DNA from: Olivibacter jilunii
GTDB lineage: Bacteria > Bacteroidota > Bacteroidia > Sphingobacteriales > Sphingobacteriaceae
Length of the DNA stretch: 64,000 bases
Assembly (NCBI RefSeq): GCF_900607235.1
Contig: NZ_LR027849.1
Span: forward strand, 372,001-436,000
Direction of reading: 5' to 3'
This document shows positions 50,958 through 60,980 of this stretch, piece by piece. The translations under genes were made by a program, and so were the position numbers. The notes beneath the pieces are model-generated. The model worked only from the letters and a program-made list of their open reading frames with translations. It was not told where the DNA came from and made no database searches. Numbering within the stretch: the first letter of the stretch is position 1; every line of letters begins with the position of its first letter.

Positions 50958-53595
50958 CTAGCTTTTCTCTTGCTGAACCCGTAGCATCTTAACGAGTTCG
51001 GTAATCAACAGCGGAAAAAAAGAGAATAGTAAGGCAACTGCCCAATCTGTCCAACTGAGTAGTTCTAGATGAAATGCTTCTCGTAGAAAAGGTATCATGA
51101 TAGCAGTCAATTGTAGAATAAAACCTGTTATAATTGCATATACAAGGTATTTATTAAAAAGAAGGCTAAGTCTGAAAAGATGTTTTCGTTTACTTCTAAG
51201 GGATAAGGCATAAAGCAATTGACTTCCAACAAGTACGATAAATGCCATGGTTTGGGCATAAGATAAAATTTCGTCGTCTTCAACGTTGTTAAATGGGCTT
51301 GCTTCATTAATGTAAAAGCCATAGTAAAAGGCAAATAAGGCGTTCAGGCCAATAAGCAACCCGCCCCAAAAAACTTGAGTCGTCGCACCACCGGAAAAGA
51401 AACTTTCCCGAAGCCGTCTTGGTTTAGCTTTCATGACTTCGGGATTGGAAGGGTTCATCCCCAAAGTAACTGCAGGCAACGAGTCTGTAATTAAATTAAC
51501 CCACAATAGCTGCGTTGCTAATAATGGGGTTGGCCAACCAAGTAGTAAGCTAAAGACTAATGTGAAAACTTCGCCCAGATTGCAAGAAAGCAAAAAAGAT
51601 AACCGATTTCTTAATGTTGTTATAAATGTTTCGGCCTTGCTCAACAGCTGTGATGATAGTAGCATAGTTGTCATCTGTTAACACCATGTCGGCGGCACTT
51701 TTAGCCACATCTGTTCCGGTTATACCCATCGCTACTCCAATGTCCGCCGCCCTCAACGAAGGGGCATCATTGACTCCGTCGCCCGTCATTGAGACAATGT
51801 TTTTACAACGTTTCAGCGCATTGACTATTTTAACTTTATGTTCCGGCGAAACGCGAGCAAACACACGGTATTGCATAACCTGTTTGATAAATTCTTCCTC
51901 AGAAAGCCTGTCAATTTCTTGTCCGGTAATAACCTCTTCCATTTTATTAGCTATCCGTAGCTGGTGAGCAATGGCGAAAGCTGTTTTTTTATGATCGCCG
52001 GTAATCATGACCGTTATGATACCCGCACTTTTTGCTTTTTGTACTGACAATACCGCCTCTTCTCTTAGCGGGTCAATCATGCCTACAAAACCCAATAAGA
52101 TTAAGTTTTGTTCTAGATCTTCGGGTTTAACTTTATTCGAATCTATTGATTTATAGGCGGCGCTCAACACCCGCAATGATTGATTAGACATGTTTTCCGC
52201 GAATTCGCGATAAAACTGTTTTTTTTCATCATCCAAAAGTTCTTTCTCCCCTCGTTCTGCTACAAAACGACATTTCTCCATAAGCTCATCTAGTGCCCCT
52301 TTTGTATATACAGTATAGGACCCGTTTTCTTCAACCACGGTTGACATCAATTTCCTGTCCGAATCAAAGGGTAACTCTGCAATACGTTTGTTGCTTTCGT
52401 ATAACGATTTGCGATTTATCTGAAGCTCATCTCCCCATTGCAGTAGGGCGATCTCGGTTGGGTCGCCTGTAACCTGTCCATCACCAACCGTGGCGTCCGA
52501 ACAGAGAATCATGGCTTTGGCCAAGGAAAGAGGATCGCCTTCTTTACCGTTGGAAAGACAATAATCAGTTACCTTCATACGGTTTTGAGTGAGTGTTCCC
52601 GTCTTATCTGAACAGATGATAGTTACCGATCCCAACGTCTCAACAGCTGACAGCTTGCGTATAATAGCGTTTTGTTTTGACATCCTGGTAACGCCTATGG
52701 AAAGCACAATTGCCACAATAGCTGCTAAGCCTTCCGGAATTGACGCTACTGCCAACGATACAGAAAGAAGAAACATATCCAGTAAGTTTCTCCCCTGAAC
52801 CATCGCAATCACAAATATCAACAAGCATACGCAGATAGCAATTCTTCCAAGAGTTTTTCCGAGATGTTCAAGGCGCTTTTCGAGCGGTGTTTTATGAGTT
52901 TCTTGACCTGTTATCAGATTGGCGATTTTTCCGATCTCCGTTTTCATACCAGTGGCCGTAACGATGCCTAATCCTCGCCCCGTACTTACTAAGGTTGACA
53001 TATATGCCATATTATAGCGATCCCCAAGTGGTGTTTGATGGTCATCTGTAATAAAGGAAGCGTCTTTTAAGCTAAGCACCGATTCGCCGGTAATAGCCGA
53101 TTCATCGATTTTGAGGTCAATCGTTTCCAATAAGCGAATGTCAGCAGGGACGCTTCGCCCTACTTCCAGAATCACAACATCCCCGGGAACAAGATCCTTT
53201 GCGTCTATTTCCGTTGTTGTATTTTCCCTTTTAACAATTGCCCTCGGTCGACTAATCTTCTGAAGTTCTTCAATGGCATTACTTGCTTTAATCTCTTGGA
53301 ATACGCCTAATAGTGCGTTTAATATAATGACGCATAGAATAATAACGGCATCAACATACGCTCCAACAAAAACAGTTATTAAGGTGGCGGCAAACAGGAT
53401 ATAAATTAACCAATCTTGGAGTTGCGTAAAGAAGAGTCTTAAAACGGTCTTTCTTTTTTCTTTTTGAAGCTCATTGACGCCGGTTTTGTTCCGTCTTAAT
53501 AAAACTTCTGCATTCGAGAGACCGGTTTGTTCGTCAACGTCAAGCGTTTTAAGAACCTCAGCCCTTTCTTTGAAAAACCACGTTGCTTCTTTCAT
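50958..53595 (-). pseudogene. PMR1/SERCA-like Ca2+ P-type ATPase with a frameshift
   Basis: Start at the Met at 53595 ('MKEATWFFKERAEVLKTLDV'). All catalytic motifs are before the break: 'SAITGESVLSL', 'IICSDKTGTLTQNRMKVTD', 'SIPEGLAAIVAIVLS' (M4 PEGL), 'MTGDGVNDAPSLRAADIGVA'. After 'NNIKKSVIF' an A6 run on the plus strand (51592-51597) carries one base too many, and the first frame stops about 15 codons later. Taking out one base gives 'NNIKKSVIFLLSCNLGEVFT', then 'LLWVNLITDSLPAVTLGMNP', the M5/M6 Ca2+-ligand helices, and a normal C-terminus. About 879 codons in total. It could be a real mutation, slippage-based switching, or a sequencing error. Confidence 0.88.
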
Positions 53596-53678
53596 TTTAT
53601 ATTTAAGAAAGTATTCCCCTTTTGTTGATTTATTACGCCTCTCAGTAACACTTGTTTGTTTGCGCATATAATGTAGAT

Positions 53679-53690
53679 TGATAACAATCA
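53679..53690. promoter_or_regulatory. FNR-like box 4
   Basis: TGATAACAATCA is an exact TGAT-N4-ATCA, extended TTGATAACAATCAT. It is 84 nt upstream of the Ca2+-type ATPase start at 53595, on its promoter side. Confidence 0.65.
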
Positions 53691-53796
53691 TCGTTAGCGG
53701 CTGTTTTAATCACCCTCATAAATAGACTTATAGGGAACCTCCCTACGATCTATAATTCGCGACAGACAAAATGCACAATACTCGGAGGCTAATTAA

Positions 53797-53808
53797 TGAT
53801 CAACATCA
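53797..53808. promoter_or_regulatory. FNR-like box 5
   Basis: TGATCAACATCA is an exact TGAT-N4-ATCA, 71 nt upstream of the universal stress protein start at 53879. Together with box 4 it gives each divergent gene its own site. Confidence 0.65.
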
Positions 53809-53878
53809 TATGAAGAACTGTTTTCGATTATCGTCCTTCCGATGGGCGGTAACTAAATTTAACTAAAATAATTAGATT

Positions 53879-54709
53879 ATGGAAACAATATTAGCTGCAA
53901 CGGATTTTTCACAACCGGCGACAAATGCTGCGCAATATGCCGCCCAGTTGTGTAAGCAACTTAAGGCGCGTTACTTGGTTCTCTATCATGCTTATAAATT
54001 ATTACCAATTTCGAGGGAAAATCCGGAAAGCATGATGTTATCTCAAGAAAAAATGCAAGAATGTATGGAGGTGTTTTTGAGTGAGTTACGAGAAAGCCTA
54101 TTGCCACTAGCACCCGAAAATACCTTGATTTTAACGAAAGCCGATTCCCGACCTTTAGAAACAGGGCTTGCAAATCTTGTTGAAACATGCGAGGCCAAAC
54201 TTATAATAATCGGTTCTGAAAGAGATGTATTGAAGAAATTGCTGGTAGGAAGCAGTACGAAGAAGCTCATGAAAACGACCCATTCGCCCATACTGGTGGT
54301 TCCACCGCAAGCAAAATTTAAAGCGATTAGGAAGATTGTAATGGGCTGCGATCTGAAAAACGTGGCAGACACTGTACCGATCGCCAAACTAATTCAACTG
54401 ATAAAGAGCTTTCAGGCACAACTGATGGTCGTTAACGTGGGGAAAAATGCGAAAGTACCTTTGGATGATCGCGAAGCATACGAACAACATACATTTTATG
54501 ATTTGTTTGAAGAGTTAGATCCATCCATTCAATATATAGAAGGGAATGACGTTAGCAAAGGACTTTTGGATTATGCCGATCAGTTTGATGCGCAGATGAT
54601 TGTTGTGGTAGCCAAACAGCACTCCTTGCTAGAGCGTATTACCAGCTCAAGTGTCTCAAAAGAGTTGGCCGCATCCGCTGAATTGCCTGTTTTAATAATT
54701 CGAAAATAA
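53879..54709 (+). CDS. Universal stress protein, two-domain
   Basis: 276 residues, close paralog of 40639: identical layout from 'METILAATDFSQPATNAAQY' to the end 'SKELAASAELPVLIIRK'. The nucleotide loop has changed to 'GSERDVLKKLLVGSST': the second Gly is replaced and the loop is one residue shorter, so ATP binding may be lost while the fold is kept. Box 5 is upstream and box 6 is downstream, before the PEP synthase gene. Confidence 0.92.
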   Translation: METILAATDFSQPATNAAQYAAQLCKQLKARYLVLYHAYKLLPISRENPESMMLSQEKMQECMEVFLSELRESLLPLAPENTLILTKADSRPLETGLANLVETCEAKLIIIGSERDVLKKLLVGSSTKKLMKTTHSPILVVPPQAKFKAIRKIVMGCDLKNVADTVPIAKLIQLIKSFQAQLMVVNVGKNAKVPLDDREAYEQHTFYDLFEELDPSIQYIEGNDVSKGLLDYADQFDAQMIVVVAKQHSLLERITSSSVSKELAASAELPVLIIRK

Positions 54710-54737
54710 TAGCGAGGGATATCTTTTGAAAGAGCCA

Positions 54738-54749
54738 TGATCATCATCA
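54738..54749. promoter_or_regulatory. FNR-like box 6
   Basis: TGATCATCATCA is an exact TGAT-N4-ATCA in the 120-nt gap before PEP synthase (54830). That gene begins a run of eight closely spaced plus-strand genes, so this box could control them all. Confidence 0.6.
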
Positions 54750-54829
54750 AAAATGAATCGATCATCAGTTTTTAGCAAACTATCATCGGGTAATGCGAAG
54801 AAAATTATCGGAAAACTAATTAAATAACC

Positions 54830-57268
54830 ATGGAAACCAATCAATATATTATTCCATTTTTTAAACTCCGTGCAAGTGATGTAGCCTTAGTAGGTGGTAA
54901 AAACGCGTCGTTAGGAGAAATGATTAATCAATTACAAAATCTCGGCGTGCAAGTTCCTGCGGGTTTTGCGATTGTTGCTAACGCCTATCGGTATTTTCTG
55001 AAATTCAATCAGCTGGAGGAAAAGCTGAAAATGGTATTGAAAAGTCTTGATTCGAAAGAGCTTACGAACCTGGAAAAGATAGGGAAGGAGTGTCGGAATT
55101 TGATAAAACATGCGGTATTACCAGATGATTGGAAACAAATGGTACTGGCTTCATATCGGGAACTCGCTAAGGGGACTAAAGATCCTGTAACAGTTGTTGT
55201 GAGAAGCAGTGCAACTTCAGAAGATCTTCCGGAAGCCAGTTTTGCAGGTCAACACGATTCTTTTTTGAATGTGAAGGGAGAGCAGGAACTTTTAATAGCC
55301 TGTCATCGTTGCTATATCTCTTTGTTTAATGATCGTGCTATTAAATATCGCTTGGATCATGGTTTCGACCATATGCAGGTTTTGTTAAGTATTGGTGTCC
55401 AAATAATGGTAAGAAGCGATCGTGGAGCCGCGGGGGTTGCTTTTACCGTAGATCCAGAAACGGGGCACGAAAATATCATTTACCTAACCGGATCCTGGGG
55501 TTTAGGTGAAAATGTAGTACAAGGAGCTGTAAGCCCAGATGAGTTTTATCTTTTTAAACCGGCTGTCATCCGCCAACAATATAGTCTCATTCAAACCAAG
55601 TTGGGCAGGAAAGAGAATACCTTGATATTGCGAGAAGAAGTATCAATGAGCAAATCAACGGTAAATGTCAAAACACCAATAGATTTAAGAGAGCGATTTG
55701 TTTTAGATGAAGACGAAGCCATGAAACTTGCCTATTGGTGTTATCTGATTGAGCAGCACTATGGCATGCCTATGGATATTGAATGGGCTAAAGATGGCGA
55801 AACCAATGAGCTGTTTATCGTACAGGCACGCCCCGAAACCGTTCACGGGCGTAAGAAAGAAGTGACGCTTACTACCTATAAGTTACAGGACAGAGCGGTT
55901 CCTCTTTGTTCGGGAAGGGCAGTAGGGAAGGCGATTGTCAGCGGCCGTGTTTGTTTGGTACATTCGTTGGCGGATGCAGACAAAGTTAAGCAAGGCGATA
56001 TCATCGTGTCAGATATAACTAACCCGGACTGGAATGTGCTCTTAAAAAAAGCGATTAGCATTGTTACGAATAAAGGAGGTCGAACCAGTCATGCTTCCAT
56101 TGTGGCAAGGGAATTAGGTATTACAGCCGTAGTGGGAACGCACAATGCAACTGAAATACTAAAGGATGGACAATTGATAACGGTAGACTGTGCGCAAGGT
56201 GATAGCGGATATATTTACGACGGTCGTCTCCGTTGGGAAGTTAAGGAAACCAGCTTGGAACACTTAACTAAAACTCGAACGGCTCCCATGTTGATACTGG
56301 CCGATCCAGACAGAGCGCTTGACCTTAGCCGATATCCCAACGAAGGGGTTGGTCTCTTACGGATGGAATTTATCATCAATAACAGCATCCAAATCCATCC
56401 AATGGCACTAATAAAATATGATGAACTTGCAGATAAGAACGTGAAACATAAAATCGATTCGCTAACAAAGCACTTTCCCGACAAGCGAAAATATTTTATT
56501 AATAAACTTTCAGGGGCCATTGCCATGGTTGCAGCTGCTTTTTATCCGAAAGATGTTATTGTAAGAATGAGTGATTTTAAAAGTAACGAGTATGCTAAAT
56601 TGATCGGTGGAGAAGAATTTGAGCCAAAGGAAGAGAACCCGATGCTTGGCTTTCGTGGAGCTTCCCGCTATTATCATCCAAAATATAAGGAGGCGTTTGG
56701 CCTTGAATGTCAAGCCGTAAAACGCGTACGAGTAGAAATGGGGCTCGATAACGTAAAAGTGATGATCCCATTTTGCCGGACGGTAGATGAAGGTAAAAAA
56801 GTGCTAGAGATAATGAGAGGTTATGGACTTGTGCAGGGCGAAAAGCAACTCGAAATTTATGTGATGGCTGAGATTCCTTCTAATATCATTTTGGCCGAAG
56901 GATTCGCTTCCGTATTCGATGGCTTTTCGATCGGTTCTAATGATTTAACGCAGCTAACTTTGGGTGTTGATCGCGATTCCGCAGATGTAAGTAATCTATT
57001 TAACGAAAAGGACATGGCAGTGCTAAGCCTGCTAGAGCAATTGATTAAAACTGCGCGAGCCCATAACCATAAGGTGGGGCTTTGCGGTCAGGCACCGAGT
57101 GACTATCCTGAATTTTCAGATTTTTTAGTCCGAAAGGGCATCAACAGTATCTCTTTCACAGCAGACGCCTTGTTGCAAGGAATCGAATACATAGCGAAAG
57201 CGGAAGCAAAATGGTATGGGCAAAATGAGGATGATTCCTATCATGACCAGACCTGTTTTCGATCATAG
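54830..57268 (+). CDS. ppsA: Phosphoenolpyruvate synthase
   Basis: 812 residues, usual PPS length. ATP-grasp N-terminal domain (PPDK_N): 'VALVGGKNASLGEMINQLQN', 'VVVRSSATSEDLPEASFAGQ' and 'GSWGLGENVVQGAVSPDEFY'. Swivelling domain with the phospho-His: 'TNKGGRTSHASIVARELGIT'. C-terminal PEP barrel: 'GVGLLRMEFIINNSIQIHP', 'MLGFRGASRYYHP', 'FSIGSNDLTQLTLGVDRDS' and the catalytic Cys in 'KVGLCGQAPSDYPEF'. The enzyme makes PEP from pyruvate and ATP, the entry to gluconeogenesis. It heads the operon carrying the second HdeD, universal stress proteins, BON protein and PfkB. PEP synthase genes sit in similar low-oxygen stress clusters elsewhere. Confidence 0.96.
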   Translation: METNQYIIPFFKLRASDVALVGGKNASLGEMINQLQNLGVQVPAGFAIVANAYRYFLKFNQLEEKLKMVLKSLDSKELTNLEKIGKECRNLIKHAVLPDDWKQMVLASYRELAKGTKDPVTVVVRSSATSEDLPEASFAGQHDSFLNVKGEQELLIACHRCYISLFNDRAIKYRLDHGFDHMQVLLSIGVQIMVRSDRGAAGVAFTVDPETGHENIIYLTGSWGLGENVVQGAVSPDEFYLFKPAVIRQQYSLIQTKLGRKENTLILREEVSMSKSTVNVKTPIDLRERFVLDEDEAMKLAYWCYLIEQHYGMPMDIEWAKDGETNELFIVQARPETVHGRKKEVTLTTYKLQDRAVPLCSGRAVGKAIVSGRVCLVHSLADADKVKQGDIIVSDITNPDWNVLLKKAISIVTNKGGRTSHASIVARELGITAVVGTHNATEILKDGQLITVDCAQGDSGYIYDGRLRWEVKETSLEHLTKTRTAPMLILADPDRALDLSRYPNEGVGLLRMEFIINNSIQIHPMALIKYDELADKNVKHKIDSLTKHFPDKRKYFINKLSGAIAMVAAAFYPKDVIVRMSDFKSNEYAKLIGGEEFEPKEENPMLGFRGASRYYHPKYKEAFGLECQAVKRVRVEMGLDNVKVMIPFCRTVDEGKKVLEIMRGYGLVQGEKQLEIYVMAEIPSNIILAEGFASVFDGFSIGSNDLTQLTLGVDRDSADVSNLFNEKDMAVLSLLEQLIKTARAHNHKVGLCGQAPSDYPEFSDFLVRKGINSISFTADALLQGIEYIAKAEAKWYGQNEDDSYHDQTCFRS

Positions 57269-57314
57269 TAAGATTTCTTTCCTATAAATAACTTTATACT
57301 AAACAATAGAAAAC

Positions 57315-57761
57315 ATGATACGCACACCTCAACTTTGGACAAAATTTTATGAGAACCTGGCCTTTCTCTTTTATAGCCTTACCTACTGTGACCGCGATAT
57401 AACGGATAAGGAGGTAGAGGCCGTTAAAGGCCTGGTACAGGAAGCGTGGCTCGATTTTGAACCCTCTTTGGACGAGTACGGTTATGATGCCGCTTATCAG
57501 ATTCAGGCGGTGTTTGATTGGCTATTCGATAGCAGGCCAACAGCTTCATCCGCCTTCAAACGGTTTAGTAGTTTTGTAGACGATCACCCATCGTTCATTG
57601 ATCAAAAGTTAGCTGAAGCAATTTTCAGTTCTGCCAATAAAATAGTCTCGGCCTACGGTCATCGGAATAAAATTGAACTGGGTTACCTATACTTGCTTCA
57701 AGATGTATTGAAAGAATCATATAAGAGCAATAAAAAACCTTCTAATGGAAAAGTCTCTTAA
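57315..57761 (+). CDS. Hypothetical helical protein, TerB-like
   Basis: 148 residues, all helical. The block 'LAFLFYSLTYCDRDITDKEV' then 'EAVKGLVQEAWLDFEPSLDE' resembles the acidic, metal-binding-type helices of TerB-like proteins, with the D-x-x-I-T-x-x-E arrangement. The resemblance is by eye only. No signal or membrane segment. It sits 46 nt after PEP synthase and 23 nt before the HdeD gene, so it is part of that operon. Confidence 0.7.
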   Translation: MIRTPQLWTKFYENLAFLFYSLTYCDRDITDKEVEAVKGLVQEAWLDFEPSLDEYGYDAAYQIQAVFDWLFDSRPTASSAFKRFSSFVDDHPSFIDQKLAEAIFSSANKIVSAYGHRNKIELGYLYLLQDVLKESYKSNKKPSNGKVS

Positions 57762-57784
57762 GAAATACGCTAATCCTTAAGATC

Positions 57785-58345
57785 ATGTCAATCCGTACAA
57801 CATTAACAAATAAACGATATTACGCCTGGCTATTACTGGCAGCCGGCTTAGTACTTATCGGGCTTGGCGTATGGGTCTTTTTGAGTCCGATAATCTCCTA
57901 TAGATATATTTCTATCGTTTTTATCATCCTGGCTTTAACAGCCGGCGTTTTTGAGATATCTTTTTCACTGTTCAGTCGTAAGATGATTCCCGACTGGCCT
58001 TCGTTCGTATTGGGCGGTGTTCTGGACATTGCAATTGCCGGTTATGTGTTCTTTAATCCCTGGCTATTGATGGTTCTTTTACCACCTTTTATGGGCGGTA
58101 TGTTATTGGTTAAACTGATTATAATCATTCAGAATACAGTTAGCATATGGAGAAGGAAACCCGTTAACTGGTGGCTCGTGATGGTAGCAATTATATCAAT
58201 TGGTTTCGTGTTGCAACTACTGTTGAGGAACAATTCGATAGAAATGACGGATTTGATGGCATTAACAGGTGTTGGCTTTATATTGGCGGGTGTTTTTCGT
58301 ATTTATCTTTTTGCAAAAGCCCGAAACATAATTGCCGAACGTTAA
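57785..58345 (+). CDS. HdeD/DUF308 family membrane protein
   Basis: 186 residues, six hydrophobic helices: 'YAWLLLAAGLVLIGLGVWVF', 'ISIVFIILALTAGVFEISFS', 'WPSFVLGGVLDIAIAGYVFF', 'LLMVLLPPFMGGMLLVKLII', 'WLVMVAIISIGFVLQLLLRN' and 'MALTGVGFILAGVFRIYLFA'. Paralog of 46840. An inner membrane stress protein by family; the biochemical role is unknown. Operon position: 11 nt before the next universal stress protein. Confidence 0.88.
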   Translation: MSIRTTLTNKRYYAWLLLAAGLVLIGLGVWVFLSPIISYRYISIVFIILALTAGVFEISFSLFSRKMIPDWPSFVLGGVLDIAIAGYVFFNPWLLMVLLPPFMGGMLLVKLIIIIQNTVSIWRRKPVNWWLVMVAIISIGFVLQLLLRNNSIEMTDLMALTGVGFILAGVFRIYLFAKARNIIAER

Positions 58346-58356
58346 AAATTGGCTTT

Positions 58357-59202
58357 ATGAGAACTTTTCTTGTAGCGATCGACTTTTCCGAGTCGGCGCT
58401 GAATGCAGCTAAATACGCTACCGCTTTTGCTTCACGGGTAGAAGCTTCCAGGATAATTCTTTATCATAGTTTGGATGCATTGCATGGCTATTTCGATATC
58501 GCGCAACTACCTGAAGCCATTAATGAATCCACTGTAGATGAGGCTGCACATAAATTAGCGGAAATCAAATTATGTTTACTGGCTATTGATCCATCTATTG
58601 AGATTGTTTGCGAAATTGATCACTGGAACTTAATCGAAGGGATCAATCGGATCCAGGCCCGGGAAGCCATTGATCTGATCGTGGTGGGACGGACCGGTAA
58701 ATCAAGGTTAAGCAGACTTTTATTAGGTAGTAATACCGCCAGACTTTGTGCTACATGCGATACTCCCCTTTTAGTAATCCCTGCTTCGATTTCGTTTAAA
58801 CCCATAAAGCGAATGGCATTAGCTTGCGATTTTAAGGAAGTTACCGCAACCATACCGGTTAATATAATTAAAGGACTCACAAACAAATTGGGAGCCGAAT
58901 TGCTCGTTGTGAATGTTGATTATCGAGAAGAAGAGTATTATGATCCGCATATGATAACACAGCAGTATGCTCTACACGCGTTACTGGATAATCTCAAGGC
59001 AACGTATTTCTATGTGGATAATAAATCTGAAAGACAAGGAATTCTAAAATTCGCAAGAGAACAGGAGGTACAACTGATCTTGTTGATTAAAAAACAACAT
59101 GCTCTGGGTGAAAGCTTCCTACATAGAAGTGTATCAAAAGAAATGGCTCTGTATACTACCATTCCTGTTCTTTTAATAAAACCGACTGAAACAAAACAAT
59201 AA
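58357..59202 (+). CDS. Universal stress protein, two-domain
   Basis: 281 residues from the ATG at 58357; an earlier in-frame start overlaps the HdeD gene in another frame. 'MRTFLVAIDFSESALNAAKY' opens domain 1. The ATP motif is intact, G-2X-G-9X-G-S in 'GRTGKSRLSRLLLGSNT'. Domain 2 runs 'KRMALACDFKEVTATIPVNI' to 'KEMALYTTIPVLLIKPTETK'. Closest to 40639 and 53879. Part of the PEP synthase operon. Confidence 0.92.
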   Translation: MRTFLVAIDFSESALNAAKYATAFASRVEASRIILYHSLDALHGYFDIAQLPEAINESTVDEAAHKLAEIKLCLLAIDPSIEIVCEIDHWNLIEGINRIQAREAIDLIVVGRTGKSRLSRLLLGSNTARLCATCDTPLLVIPASISFKPIKRMALACDFKEVTATIPVNIIKGLTNKLGAELLVVNVDYREEEYYDPHMITQQYALHALLDNLKATYFYVDNKSERQGILKFAREQEVQLILLIKKQHALGESFLHRSVSKEMALYTTIPVLLIKPTETKQ

Positions 59203-59250
59203 TTTTTAACAAAGCCACCTGTATAGCAGGTCGCTATTAATCTGTTTACT

Positions 59251-59928
59251 ATGAAAAGTGATGTAGAAATTCAACAAGATGTAATCGATGAGTTAAAATG
59301 GGAACCCATACTCGATGCGTCAGAAATTGGTGTAACTGTGAAAGGTGGGGTTGTTACCTTGTCAGGCACGGTAAGTACCTATTCAAAAAAAATGGCTGCG
59401 GAACGGGCAGCCCGCAGAGTTCAGGGGGTAACAGCCTTAGCTGAGGATATTGAGGTCGTGTTTTTTGCCGGAACAATGCATACGGATACAGAAATAGCTC
59501 AAGCGGCGGTGGAGGCCATTAAATCACAAGCCAGCCTTGCTGATCAGCACATTCAAATTAAAGTAGAGGAAGGAGTGGTCAAACTAGAAGGACAGGTAGA
59601 ATGGGAGTATCAACGCAATGAAGCAAAAAAGGCGATGGAGAACTTAAAGGGTGTCCGATCGGTTATCAATTTAATCAACATCAAACCAAGAGCTACAGCT
59701 AAGGATGTTGAACAACAAATTGCGGCGGCTTTTCAGCGACATGCAAATATTGATGCACGTAATATTCAAATCGAAATCGATAAAGATCGGGCGATCTTGC
59801 GAGGCACCGTACGTTCATTGGCTGAAATGGGAGATGCAGTAGATGCTGCATGGGCCGCACCCGGTATCTCCAAAGTGGAGAATGAGCTGACGGTTAAATT
59901 AGCCGATTATCCACGCTATGATGATTAA
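59251..59928 (+). CDS. Triple BON domain protein
   Basis: 225 residues with three BON domains at about 3-70, 75-145 and 150-220. The repeated pattern is 'VKGGVVTLSGTVSTYSKKMA', 'VEEGVVKLEGQVEWEYQRNE' and 'IDKDRAILRGTVRSLAEMGD', each followed by a helix and a 'GVxxVxNxI/L' strand. BON domains bind phospholipid or periplasmic partners (OsmY, Kbp/YgaU). Here no signal peptide is seen, so it may be cytoplasmic like Kbp. Part of the island operon. Confidence 0.9.
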   Translation: MKSDVEIQQDVIDELKWEPILDASEIGVTVKGGVVTLSGTVSTYSKKMAAERAARRVQGVTALAEDIEVVFFAGTMHTDTEIAQAAVEAIKSQASLADQHIQIKVEEGVVKLEGQVEWEYQRNEAKKAMENLKGVRSVINLINIKPRATAKDVEQQIAAAFQRHANIDARNIQIEIDKDRAILRGTVRSLAEMGDAVDAAWAAPGISKVENELTVKLADYPRYDD

Positions 59929-60041
59929 TGACATTTGATTGAAAGCCTATGAGGCATATACTGTGATTCATTTCACTGCTGTTTGTTTATATAGTTATTA
60001 ACTATAGTTGCAGGATTAGTCGACTATAAAATTTTAAAACG

Positions 60042-60980
60042 GTGATTATTACAATAACAATGAATCCGGCAATTGATCGGGGTGTTTCTGTCGAGAAGAT
60101 GACACCGGAAAAAAAGATGCGTTGCGTTCAGGAGAGCCTTGAAGTAGGAGGCGGAGGAATTAACGTTAGTAAAGCCATCAAAGAACTGGGAGGTTTAAGT
60201 TATGCTATTTTTCCTTCCGGCGGAGAGAACGGTCGATATTTCGAAGAGATTTTAGCCGATAAAGATATACCACATACAGCCATTAAAGTGGCCAGCAATA
60301 CACGCGAGAACCTAACGGTCGTTGAAACTGCCTCTAATTTCGAGTACCGATTCGTGATGCCCGGACATGAACTCAGCTCCACCGAATTCGACCGTTGTTT
60401 TTCAGCAATTGTTATGCTAAGCCCACTGGCAGACATTATGGTAGTAAGTGGAAGCTCACCTAAGGGCGTGCCGGACGACTTCTATTTACGTCTTGCAGAA
60501 GTTGCCAGAAAGAGCAATGCCTTATTGGTGATTGATGCATCAGGCAAATCCTTAAAGCTTGCGTTAGAAGCCGGAACTTATTTGCTCAAGCCCAATTTGT
60601 CCGAACTTGCCAGTTTGGTAAATAAGGAAAGTGTTGACGAAGAAGAGGTTAAAGCCATCGGTCAGGATATTATTGGTAAAGGACAGTGTAAGATGTTGGT
60701 GGTTTCTCTGGGTAAACGTGGTGCTATCTTATTGGCGGATGGTGTATACGAAGAAATCGAAGCACCACCCGTGCAGCGAGTGAGTACAGTGGGAGCCGGA
60801 GATAGTATGGTGGCCGGAATGGTATGGATGCTTCAGCAAAAGAAGAGTTTTTCGGAGGTAGCCAGATTTGGCGTGGCTTGTGGTACGGCGGCAACGTTAA
60901 ATAGCGGTACACAGCTCTTTCATAAGAGGGATGTTTATAAGCTATATAAATTAGTTAAAACAAAGGAGCTGAAATTATGA
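60042..60980 (+). CDS. PfkB family hexose-phosphate kinase
   Basis: 312 residues, GTG start at 60042 just before the strand 'IITITMNPAIDRGVSVEKM'. It has the family's substrate block 'LEVGGGGINVSKAIKELGG', 'LLKPNLSELASLVN', and the second PfkB signature 'VSTVGAGDSMVAGMVWMLQQ' with the catalytic Asp. Members phosphorylate fructose-6-P or fructose-1-P or tagatose-6-P with ATP. PfkB is a known DosR-regulon member. The last codons overlap the next gene by four nt (ATGA), so translation is coupled. Confidence 0.9.
   Translation: MIITITMNPAIDRGVSVEKMTPEKKMRCVQESLEVGGGGINVSKAIKELGGLSYAIFPSGGENGRYFEEILADKDIPHTAIKVASNTRENLTVVETASNFEYRFVMPGHELSSTEFDRCFSAIVMLSPLADIMVVSGSSPKGVPDDFYLRLAEVARKSNALLVIDASGKSLKLALEAGTYLLKPNLSELASLVNKESVDEEEVKAIGQDIIGKGQCKMLVVSLGKRGAILLADGVYEEIEAPPVQRVSTVGAGDSMVAGMVWMLQQKKSFSEVARFGVACGTAATLNSGTQLFHKRDVYKLYKLVKTKELKL

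Noticed and set aside
40554-54749. A true iron-sulfur FNR protein in this window
   Set aside because: None of the three Crp/Fnr-type proteins has the four-cysteine pattern, so oxygen sensing by a cluster cannot be claimed from this window.
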